Source: Macrostomum hystrix
Taxonomy: Eukaryota > Platyhelminthes > Macrostomidae
Length of the DNA: 64,000 bases
Assembly: GCA_950097015.1 (NCBI GenBank)
Contig: CATNEN010000038.1
Location: forward strand, 30,776,501-30,840,500
Direction of reading: 5' to 3'
In this document: positions 46,306-56,859 of the stretch, in pieces
Position numbering within the stretch: the first letter of the stretch is position 1
Layout of the letters: every line of letters starts with the position of its first letter
Notes under the pieces: generated by a model
What the model was told of the DNA's origin: nothing
Databases searched by the model: none
The model's input: the letters and a program-made list of their open reading frames with translations, nothing else
Made by a program: the position numbers and the translations under genes

Positions 46306-49300
46306 TTAAATCAGTGCCACAGCTTGGTTGAAGATGGCGGTCAGTTGACTTCGACGAACCAGCAGCTCGGAGAGGAAGAGAATCCCGTCTTTGCGCGAAT
46401 CCACATCGTTGGCCAGATTGTAAAGGAACCTTCCAGACAGGTACTCGGACACCGATGGCAGGCTGAGAGCGGCAGGCGCGTGTGACTGGGCCAGCAGATT
46501 GGCTGAGAGCAATGTGGCCTGGAGAATAGTGAGTATGATAGACAAGAAAAATAGACAAGAAAAATTTACCAAGGAAAATGTCTCAGAGAATATGCGAGTA
46601 GATGAGAGAGGTTAAGTAGATAAGAGAGGGAGAGTAGATAAGAGAGGGAGAGTAGATAGGAGAGGAAGAGTAGATAAGAGAGGGAGAGAAGATAAGAGAG
46701 GAAGAGTAGATAGGAGTGGGAAAGTAGATAGGAGAGGGAGAGTAGATAAGAGAGGGAGAGTAGATTGGAGAGGGAGAGTAGATAGGAGTGGGAGAGTAGA
46801 TAGGAGAGGGAGAGTAGATAAGAGAGGGAGAGTAGATTGGAGAGGGAGAGTAGATAGGAGTGGGAGAGTAGATAGGAGAGGAAGAGTAGATTGGAGAGGA
46901 AGAGTAGATAAGAGAGGGAGAGTAGATAAGAGAGAGAAGATAAGAGAGGAAGAGTAGATAAGAGAGGGAGAGAAGATAAGAGAGGGAGAGTAGATAGGGG
47001 AGGGAGAGTAGATAGGAGAGGAAGAGTAGATAGGAGAGGAAGAGTAGATAAGAGAGGAAGAGTAGATAAGAGAGGGAGAGTAGATAAGAGAGGAAGAGTA
47101 GATAAGAGAGGGAGAGTAGATAGGAGAGGGAGAGTAGATAGGAGAGGAAGAGTAGATAAGAGAGGAAGAGTAGATAGGAGAGGGAGAGTAGATAGGAGAG
47201 GAAGAGTAGATAAGAGACGGAGAGTAGATAAGAGAGAGAGAGAAGATGAGAGTTAGCAGGCTCACCTGGAAGTGTGATATGCAGTGAACCAGCTGTAGAT
47301 CATAGCCAATCCGATGGTTGATAACTGGCGGCTCGGCATACTTGGCCAGCACAGTGGCTCGCTGGCGCTTCAGCGAGTCGGCATCAGCCCCGGATTCGTC
47401 CGTAGCCAGACAGTGAGCCAGCCTGTGCAGACAGCTGGCTAGGAGAGCTAGACACACCGACTGGCAGGTTCTGGGTGGCAGACTGGAGTTGGCCAGCAGT
47501 AGGCGACGCGAGGCCAAGGCGGAGTACAGAACTGTAGAATCGAAATAAGGGTGGCTGGCTGATAAATATGTGGAATGCGGTTAAAATTTACACTTGGAGA
47601 CACAATGTGCATCGTTCGGGAGGCTGTACTTTTGGGAGCAGGGGTTATCGATCGGAGGATTTGATATTGATATTTGATATTTTGGGGCAAATCAATTAGG
47701 TGCACTATCGGGGGTAGGGGCCTTATCGATCGGGGTATGTACGCTCGGGGGGCAGGGGCGTTATCGATTGGGGTATGTACGCTCGGGGGGCAGGGGCGTT
47801 ATCGATCGGGGTATGTACGCTCGGGGGGCAGGGGCGATATCGATCGGGGATGTACACTCATGCATTTAGCAGCAGGGGGTTATTGATAAGGGAATGTACT
47901 TTCGAGGGCAGGGTTATCGATCGGAGGATGTACGTTTGGGGGTGGGGATTATCGACTGGAGGATGCATGTACGTTCGTTTTGGGGGCAGGGTTATTGATA
48001 GGAGGATGTACATTCAGGGGCAGCCAGGAACTATTACTAGGACGATGTACCTAAGCGAAATAATCTCACCTATTCTCAAGCCAGCATGAGAAACAGCGCC
48101 AGACAACGGGTCGCCCGGATAGCCCAACTTGGCGGCCAGGCAACCCGCAGCATCATCGCAGCAGCCGCGGCAGCGCGTTTCGCTCGGCCACGTTGGCAAA
48201 GTCAATTCTGACTTTTTCAAAGAGCCGCCAACTCGACGATGCTCGACCACAACAGGCTGAGCGGCCAGACGGCCTATTGAGGCCAGCCGCATTGAGTAGG
48301 CTAGGCAGCGCAGCTCAGCGGTGTCATCGAATGTGCACGGCTGCGATGGATCCTCGATGCCAACAGGCAGGTAAATCTGGCCGTGCTGGGCAATGTCCAG
48401 GAACAGAAGTGACGTCCGACCTGGAGATTTTCGGATTTCAATTGAATTGCATTCTACAAATACAATGGCGATAAGTATATCATAAATGAACGACAGTTAA
48501 AAACCGATTCTTATTAACTTTTTTATAAGAAACAACATTTAGTACTTAAATAAATCCTAGTGTTAACCATTGCACGTCCTAATCTTCTAATCTGGCACAT
48601 TAGTCTTCATATCAAACATCCCAGGCTCTCAAAATCTCACCCATTCTAGCAACTCAAGCTTTCAAAATCTCACCCCCTTCTAGAAACACAGGCTTTTAAA
48701 ATCTCACCCCACTCTAGAAACACAGGCTTTCAAAATATAACCCTCTTTTAGAAACACAGGCTTTCAAAATCTAACCCTCTTTTAGAAACACAGGCTTTCA
48801 AAATCTAACCCTCTTTTAGAAACACAGGCTTTTAAAATCTCACCCCACTCTAGAAACACAGGCTTTTAAAATCTCACCCCACTCTAGAAACACAGGCTTT
48901 CAAAATATAACCCTCTTTTAGAAACACAGGCTTTTAAAATCTCACCCCACTCTAGAAACACAGGCTTTCAAAATCTAACCCTCTTTTAGAAACACAGGCT
49001 TTCAAAATCTAACCCTCTTTTAGAAACACAGGCTTTTAAAATCTCACCCCACTCTAGAAACACAGGCTTTCAAAATCTAACCCTCTTTTAGAAACACAGG
49101 CTTTTAAAATCTAACCCTCTTTTAGAAACACAGGCTTTCAAAATCTAACCCTCTTTTAGAAACACAGGCTTTTAAAATCTAACCCTCTTTTAGAAACACA
49201 GGCTTTCAAAATCTCACCCCACTCTAGAAACACAGGCTTTTAAAATCTCACCCCACTCTAGAAACACAGGCTTTCAAAATATAACCCTCTTTTAGAAACA

Positions 49301-52300
49301 CAGGCTTTTAAAATCTCACCCCACTCTAGAAACACAGGCTTTCAAAATCTAACCCTCTTTTAGAAACACAGGCTTTTAAAATCTAACCCTCTTTTAGAAA
49401 CACAGGCTTTTAAAATCTAACCCTCTTTTAGAAACACAGGCTTTTAAAATCTAACCCTCTTTTAGAAACACAGGCTTTCAAAATCTAACCCTCTTTTAGA
49501 AACACAGGCTTTCAAAATCTAACCCCACTCTAGAAACACAGGCTTTCAAAATCTAACCCTCTTTTAGAAACACAGGCTTTTAAAATCTAACCCTCTTTTA
49601 GAAGCACAGGCCTTCAAAATCTCACCCCATTCAAGCAACTCAGGCCTTCAAAATCTCACCCCATTCAAGCAACTCAGGCCTTCAAAATCTCACCCCATTC
49701 AAGCAACTCAGGCCTTCAAAATCTCGTATTATTCTAACAACTCATTCAATAATCGAATACTTCGAATACAAACACGAACCTTCCAACAGTCCAGAGTCGG
49801 TCAGCCAGTCGGGCAGATTCAACGACTTGCTGAACTTCAATCGAGTCGGCACAGTTGCGTCCTGTTCAGCAGCCGCGTCGACTTCCGCAGGCATCGGCGC
49901 ATCCAATGATTCAAGAGTTAGCGAGGATTGCAAGTTGTAGTGCGACATGGACTCTTGCACCGAGGCGAGAAACCTGGAAAATATAAATTAATAGATTATT
50001 TGCTCTTTAGCTGCTGCTTCGATTCTAGCTACGGTTCCAGGAACGATTCTAGCTACGGTTCCAGGAACGATTCTAGCTACGGTTCCAGGAACGATTCTAG
50101 CTACGGTTCCAGGAACGATTCTAGCTACGGTTCCATGAACGATTCTAGCTACGGTTCCATGAACGATTCTAGCCACGGTTCCAGGAACGATTCTAGCTAA
50201 GATTCCAGGAACGTTTCTAGCTACGGTTCCAGGAACGATTCTAGCTACGGTTCCAGGAACGATTCTAGCTACGGTTCCAGGAACGATTCTAGCTACGGTT
50301 CCAGGAACGATTTTAGCCACGGTTCCTGGAACGATTTTAGCCACGGTTCCTGGAACGATTTTAGCCACGGTTCCTGGAACGATTCTAGCTACGGTTCCAT
50401 GAACGATTCTAGCTACGGTTCCAGGAACGATTCTAGCTACGGTTCCAGGAACGATTCTAGCTAAGATTCCAGGAACGATTCTAGATACGGTTCCAGGAAC
50501 GATTCTAGCTACGGTTCCAGGAACGATTCTAGCTACGGTTCCAGGAACTATTCTAGCTACGGTTCCAGGAACGATTCTAGCTACGGTTCCAGGAACTATT
50601 CTAGCTACGGTTCCAGGAACGATTCTAGCTACGGTTCCAGGAACGATTCTAGCTACGGTTCCAGGAACGATTCTAGCTAAGATTCCAGGAACTATTCTAG
50701 CTACGACTCCTCGTACGATTTTAGCCACGGTTCCTGGAACGATTTTAGCCACGGTTCCTGGAACGATTTTAGCCACGGTTCCTGGAACGATTTTAGCCAC
50801 GGTTCCTGGAACGATTCTAGCTACGGTTTCTGGAACGATTCTAGCTAAGATTCCAGGAACTATTCTAGCTACGACTCCTCGTACGATTTTAGCCACGGTT
50901 CCTGGAACGATTTTAGCCACGGTTCCTGGAACGATTCTAGCTACGGTTTCTGGAGCGATTCTAGCAACGGTTCCTGTAACGGTTCTAGCTACGTGTCCAG
51001 GAACGAGTCTAGCTACGATTCCTGGTACGATTCTAGCAACGGTTCCTGGTACGATTCTAGCAACGGTTCCTGTAACGGTTCTAGCCACGTGTCCAGGAAC
51101 GATTCTAGCTACGATTCCTGGTACGATTCTAGCTACGATTCCTGGTACGATTCTAGATACGATTCCTTGTGCGATTCTAGCTACGATTCCTGGATTGATT
51201 CTAGCTTCGGTTCCTAGTACGATTCTAGCTACGGTTCCTGGAACGATTCTAGGTACGGTACCTAGTGTTATTCTAGCTACGATTCCTGCTATAAATTCTG
51301 CTGCGATTCCAGTAACTGTTCCTACTACGATGCTGATTCCGGCTCTTGCTTCGATTCCCATTAGCCCACACCTGTGCGCCCATCGCTTGTGATCGCCCTT
51401 CTCGTTATCCTCCAACTCGCCGCCCAACAACAGCCGCCTGAGCGCAGCCAGGCAGTCTTCTGGTTGGGAGAAATTTTTATGCGTCCATATCAGCATCCCA
51501 GCGATGAGTCGACGGCTGCTGTTCTTTAATTGACTGCCACCGCCGCCGGCAGATTTCGGTAGCTGCACGCGAGAAAGAATGCACCGGCCAACAACCCCTC
51601 TGGACAGGTAGTCGTTGCCAATTAGGGTGGCGCACAACGGCAACAAGCTGGGATTTACCTGCGAATTTTTTATGATAAAATCAGTGAACTTTTAAGCTTA
51701 AAATTAAAGGTAAACGGCGTGAGTAACTATACCTAATATTTTTCTAAATCAATGCTTCGTCATATAAAAAGTAGCAGTAAAATGAGCAAGTACCTACTTA
51801 TAGTAGACGAATAAGTTAAAGTACCTTTCTACGCAGCGAAGGCAAGTAGAAATCTCTAACGCGATAGATTTGACAGTCTAGAAAAGGCCCAGTAGCTTGT
51901 TCATCGCTATCGTCCAACAGAGCTTTAGTCAGATGGAGGGTCTTTGTTAATATAACACCGCCGGGCAGGTCGAAGATGAGAAAATCGCTGTCATTAGTCA
52001 GGACAGGACAGTTGAGCTGGGCGGCCAGAGAGGCCAAGTGATGATCAGCGTCGCCGGAGGCGCTGACAATCAGATGGAATTTGAACTCGTCCACCACAGT
52101 GCTGGAGATTTGTGAAAGATAGATCTACACATTGTCAGAGAGATACTTTTTAAGGACTTATACGCTTGAATAATTCAAAATATAGCACCATTTTAATGAT
52201 GCAGATCTCCTCGTCTCATCCTTCTAGAAAAACAAGCTTTCAAAATCTCACCCCATTCTAGAAACACAAGCTTTCAAAGTCTCACCGATTCTAGAAACAC

Positions 52301-54992
52301 AAGCTTTCAAAATCTCAACCGATTCTAGAAACACAAGCTTCAGAATCTCACCCCCATTCTAGAAACACAAGCTTTCAAAATATCACCCCCATTCTAGAAA
52401 CACAAGCTTTCAAAATATCAAAATCTTCTAGAAACACAAGCTTTCAAAATCTCACCCTCTTCTAGACACAAGATTTCAAAATCTCACCCCCATTCTAGAA
52501 ACACAAGCTTTCAAAATCTCACCCGATTCTAGCAACACAAGCTTTCAAAATCTCAACCGATTCTAGAAACACAAGCTTCAGAATCTCACCCCCATTCTAG
52601 AAACACAAGCTTTCAAAATCTCACCCTCTTCTAGACACAAGATTTCAAAATCTCACCCCCATTCTAGAAACACAAGCTTTCAAAATCTCACCCGATTCTA
52701 GCAACACAAGCTTTCAAAATCTCAACCGATTCTAGAAACACAAGCTTCAGAATCTCACCCCCATTCTAGAAACACAAGCTTTCAAAATATCAAAATCTTC
52801 TAGAAACACAAGCTTTCAAAATATCAAAATCTTCTAGAAACACAAGCTTTCAAAATCTCACCCTCTTCTAGAAACACAAGCTTTCAAAATCTCACCCTTT
52901 TCTAGAAACACAAGCTTTCAAAATCTCATCCCATTCTAGGAACACAAGCTTTCAAAATCTCACCCGATTCTAGCAACACAAGCTTTAAAAATCTCACCCG
53001 ATTCTAGCAACACAAGCTTTCAAAATCTCACCCGATTCTAGAAACACAAGCTTTCAAAATCTCACCCCATTCTAGAAACACAAGCTTTCAAAATCTCACC
53101 CGATTCTAGCAACACAAGCTTTCAAAATCTCACCCTCTTCTAGAAACACAAGCTTTCAAAATCTCACCCTCTTCTAGAAACACAAGCTTTCAAAATCTCA
53201 ATATCCTCTAGAAACACAAGCTTTCAAAATCTCACCCCATTCTAGAAACACAAGCTTTCAAAATCTCTCCCGATTCTAGAAACACAAGCTTTCAAAATCT
53301 CACCCCATTCTAGAAACACAAGCTTTCAAAATCTCACCCGATTCTAGCAACACAAGCTTTCAAAATCTCACCCTCTTCTAGAAACACAAGCTTTCAAAAT
53401 CTCACCCTCTTCTAGAAACACAAGCTTTCAAAATCTCACCCTCTTCTAGAAACACAAGCTTTCAAAATCTCACCCTCTTCTAGAAACACAAGCTTTCAAA
53501 ATCTCAATATCCTCTAGAAACACAAGCTTTCAAAATCTCAATATCCTCTAGAAACACAAGCTTTCAAAATCTCAATATCCTCTAGAAACACAAGCTTTCA
53601 AAATCTCACCCTCTTCTAGAAACACAAGCTTTCAAAATCTCAATATCCTCTAGAAACACAAGCTTTCAAAATCTCACCCCATTCTAGAAAACAAGGCTTT
53701 CGAAACATTACACCCCCATTTACTCGTAAAGACACAGAATCGAAGTTCTTTACTTTAAAGGTGGTGATTGGCAGCGTTTGCCTCTCGCACTAAGGTCCCT
53801 GAGCTCGATTCCGCGGCGAGGCCACATTCATTTGGGGTGCAGCCGCGGAGAGAAGGCTTGGGGGCTTGTAGTGCAATTTAAGCCGTTAAGGGCCAACCTC
53901 TAAGGCACAGAGGGAGTGTACAGGGCCTAACGCTGAGAAAGCCAGGGCAGATGTGCACCCCTAGGTGTGAGTGTGGGCTCAGGTTGTCAGCGAAATGGGC
54001 AGAATTGCCTCCACACTGGCTGCCGGTCTAGTGTCACGAAATGATGTGCCACTGCCTCCACAGCAATCTTACAATTTTAATTATTCATATTTCCTAAAAA
54101 CTTGTAACTTTTACTGACAATTACAGAAGATTTCACTAACGCAATAAACACATCCATCGCCATCACTGGAAGCAGTCTATTGTTGCCATCTCCGCTGCCC
54201 TTAGCTCTGGCACCGCAGCCGCGTGACAGCTGGACACATTTTTTTACTCGGCGTTCGATTCGCACTCGCTGCTCACGCAGTTTTGGCCCGGCCCAGTCTT
54301 TGGCACCATCCAGAACAAATAGGGGAGTGAGGCCACACTCCACCAGATTGCTGAATGCTCGACGCAGCTCTCTGAGTTTGGAAACAGTTAACTGTTCAAT
54401 TCAGCACACTACATTAAAACAATTAGCAAGTTTAAATCTTCCATTCTGATAAACAGTATTTTTAGTATCCACTTCCCATTCTGATAAGTGCCCATTTTCA
54501 CATCTAATCCCTATACTGATAATTGGCGATTTTGCCATCTAATCCCCTTTACGATTCTCAAGCAACACAGAATTTGCCATTTTCCAAATATAATCCTTCA
54601 TATTGATAATTGTCTATTTTCCTATCAAATCCTTATCTGCAAATTAACAACTTTTCTGTTTAGAAACTTTATTTCTATTGATTTTTACATATTTTACCCA
54701 ACAATTTTACCACTTAAAGTCTTTTTATAACTTATGAGTTTCTCTACCCAATCCTACATAAATTTTTGTTCTCAAATTTTATGTAATTCAAAACATGAAT
54801 ACAAAGTTCTAGAAAGCCTCACCTGGCATATTGGCCATACTCCCCAGCAAAAAGGTAGTCTATTCTATGCAGATGGTACAAGTGATGAGCTAAATTGGCA
54901 GCATCAATCACAAGGTAACAGTGGCATAGTCTGTGCCTTTGTAGATTACTGCCATTCTGTAGCATATATGTCTGGAGACCCTGAACACCCAT
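46306..54992 (-). CDS. ASTE1: Asteroid/ASTE1 homologue (XPG/FEN-like nuclease family), 8 exons
   Basis: Exons in coding order: 54823-54992, 54137-54371, 51825-52124, 51372-51658, 49780-49973, 48070-48453, 47266-47531, 46306-46518; sum 2049 nt = 682 aa + stop, close to human ASTE1 (679 aa). The start MGVQGLQTYM is the family N-terminus. XPG-type motifs: CYLVIDAANLAHHL (D30), ECGLTPLFVLDG (D78), SASGDADHHLA (156-166), LTNDSDFLIFDL (D180/D182) and NPSLLPLCATLIGNDYL (237-253). Asteroid proteins are a metazoan branch of the FEN1/XPG fold, implicated in DNA repair and EGFR signalling. The XPG-I acidic pair is Asp-Ala-Asp where FEN1 has Glu-x-Glu. The donor of exon 2 (GTGAAA) and of exon 5 (GTTCGT) are weak but required by phase and homology. 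Six of seven introns hold tandem repeats. The gene is divergent from the OCRL-like gene at 56860. Confidence 0.92.
46615..47250. repeat. Minisatellite, 18-bp unit AGAGAGGGAGAGTAGATA, in ASTE1 intron 7
   Basis: About 35 copies with GGAAGAG and AGGAG variants, filling nearly the whole 747-bp intron and beginning 15-20 bp from the splice donor. On the gene strand it is pyrimidine-rich. Confidence 0.95.
47690..48020. repeat. Minisatellite, ~38-bp unit with ATCGATCG, in ASTE1 intron 6
   Basis: About eight copies. The best four (47700-47850) contain GGGTATGTACGCTCGGGGGG then CAGGGGCGTTATCGATC; later copies diverge. Each carries a ClaI-type palindrome ATCGAT and a G-run. Confidence 0.9.
48640..49735. 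repeat. Minisatellite, ~34-bp unit (core TAGAAACACAGGCTTTTAAA), in ASTE1 intron 5
   Basis: About 30 copies; the core is followed by ATCTAACCCTCTTT or ATCTCACCCCACTC, two alternating variants. The unit is clearly related to the intron 2 array at 52225-53700. The last copies at the right end change to CAAGCAACTCAGGCCTTCAA. Confidence 0.95.
50020..51290. repeat. Minisatellite, 24-bp unit (core GATTCTAGCTACGGTTCCAG), in ASTE1 intron 4
   Basis: About 53 copies of a 24-bp unit (core plus GAAC) filling nearly the whole 1398-bp intron, starting close to the splice donor. The minus-strand frame continuing from the upstream exon stays open through the array and would encode repeats of GTVARIVP. Confidence 0.95.
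52225..53700. repeat. Minisatellite, ~32-bp unit (core CTAGAAACACAAGCTTTCAA), in ASTE1 intron 2
   Basis: About 46 copies; the core is followed by AATCTCACCC plus GATT, CCATT, TCTT or AATATCCT. Higher-order blocks repeat (for example the short GATTTCAAAATCTCACCCCC form). Related to the intron 5 array at 48640-49735. Confidence 0.95.
53752..54085 (+). repeat. tRNA-derived SINE (SINE-A), plus-strand copy
   Basis: Starts with a tRNA-like head (GGTGGTGATTGGCAGCG ... GAGCTCGATTCCGCGGCGAG), body GCAGCCGCGGAGAGAAGGCT, GCAGATGTGCACCC and CAGCGAAATGGGCAGAATTG, and ends in an AT-rich tail. It lies in ASTE1 intron 2, opposite to the gene. Confidence 0.8.
54430..54720. repeat. Degenerate tandem repeat in ASTE1 intron 1
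   Basis: Recurring ATTCTGATAA/ACTGATAATTG plus CATCTAATCCC/CAAATCC phrases at roughly 50-70 bp spacing suggest an old, eroded minisatellite. Confidence 0.5.
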
Positions 54993-56859
54993 CAGATTTT
55001 TTGTTTTTTTAGAACTGAAATGAAATAAAGGATGTTTTAGCAAGTTAGCTATAGATAAACAAACTGCTATTTTTAATTCTAACCTAAAAATAATAATTAT
55101 GCAAATTCAAGGTCTAAAATTCTAGCTAATACCAGGCAACCCCCAAGCCTACATCTTTTGTTACATTTGTATACTACTTTAATTTAGCCCTAGCCCAAAA
55201 ATGTAACAGGTTGTCCAAGCATTTTTAGAATTGCTTTAATAGGCCAAGCAGGACCCAAAAAGTAAGGCCTAAAGCCCAATATTGCTTATTACTTCAATAA
55301 ATTATGTCAGTTACTGTAAAAAAATCTTTAGCTTAAAAATTACTAATGATTTAAATCTTTAGGTTAAAGTTGGTTAGAAATTATTGACCACTTTAGTTCT
55401 AAACTAAATGGCAATTTTCATGCATGATCAAGACTAAAAAGTAATTTCATGTTTGTTTTTTAGCTATTTTGAAATGAAAAACTGATATTATAGAAATTGA
55501 CAAAGGGTAAGTCAGTGGCGTACATCGGTGCACACGTGTAAGTTAAATCAAAACTATCGATTTCGGACCCGGGCATTTCGAACAAATCCTGTGATTCGAA
55601 TTTTGAAGGGTGGTTAAACAAACAAAAAAATATATTAGCTGTTAACTAAGTAAAACTTTACCATATTAGGTAAAAAGAAATAATTTAAAGAAAATTAAAA
55701 TATTTAATACAAATATATTTCTACTTCACTTTAACTGCGGATATGTGTGGTATATCGGTATACAGTATTTTATAAGAGGTTCCACAGCAAAACTATTAAA
55801 AGCCAAAATGAGTCTAGCGCCAAAACTTTTATTTTTACAAAGTTATGTGCCACAACCCAAAAGTAAATTTATTAGGTGATATAGGCGTATTAAAGCTTAT
55901 TTATATTACTGATAGCGTATCTGAGATAAAATCTGCTTTGACAAATTGGTTTAAACTAGTGGCGTTGAGTCCAACACCAAGTTTTAGTGTTCAGTAAGGT
56001 GTTATATTAGCAAAGTAATTTTTTAGTAGGTTAGACAGTGAAAGCATCAATGGTTCGGTCGATGCATGTTGTCCACCACTTGCAAATTAAGTAATTTTTA
56101 CTGTATTTCTACTTACTTTTTGTCTCCTAAACTAAAAAATACAAGGCATTGCTTATGTACACGCAATTTTAGTAGTGTGTGTACGTGAATGAAATGCGAG
56201 TGTGAATGCAGTGTGAGCTTCAGATCTAGTGTGAGGCTGAGTGAGAACGCTATAGAGTGAGTCTTCATTTTGGTTATAGTGCGTGATATAATATACTGTC
56301 GGTGGGAATGTGAAATCATAGTTCAATATTCTGTGAAGATTGGAACTGCATATCTGATTAGTTGATGAAATCGCTAATGAAATCTTTGTAGTTAGTGTTT
56401 TTTTATTTTAATCGTACATGTTTATCTTCAAATCTCAGGTGGTATTTGTTCTGACAGATTTAAAGCGGATTCTGACAGATCCGCTTTAAGAAGGTGGAAC
56501 AATTAAGAATTCATTTATTGTTGCGCAGCTCAATTCATTTAGAGTTTTCCATTTGTCTGGGCTGATAATTCTAAAAAGAATATACTTGAAGCAGGGTAAT
56601 TAATGGGCACTGCATCGCATCATTTTGTGTGTTATACTCAATATTATCAATCACTAAATGCACTATTAATTTCACTGACAAGTACCCTGTGTCGAATTGT
56701 CTATGTAAAATCAGATTGGACTACTTCTCTTTAGTCTCTGCATAATTACACAGCTTTAACCACTTTTGCTTATACTTTGAGGTTGAATTTTCCAACTTTT
56801 ATGACCAAAGTGGCGTAATATACATTCTTGCATATTTTCTTTGGGAGCTATCACCAGCC
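54993..56859. other. Intergenic region between two divergent genes
   Basis: About 1.87 kb of AT-rich sequence between the start codons of the ASTE1 homologue (minus) and the OCRL-like gene (plus). It must hold both promoters. No array occurs here, unlike most other gaps in the window. A short inverted pair (TCTGACAGAT ... TCTGACAGATCCGC) lies near 56452-56488. Confidence 0.5.
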
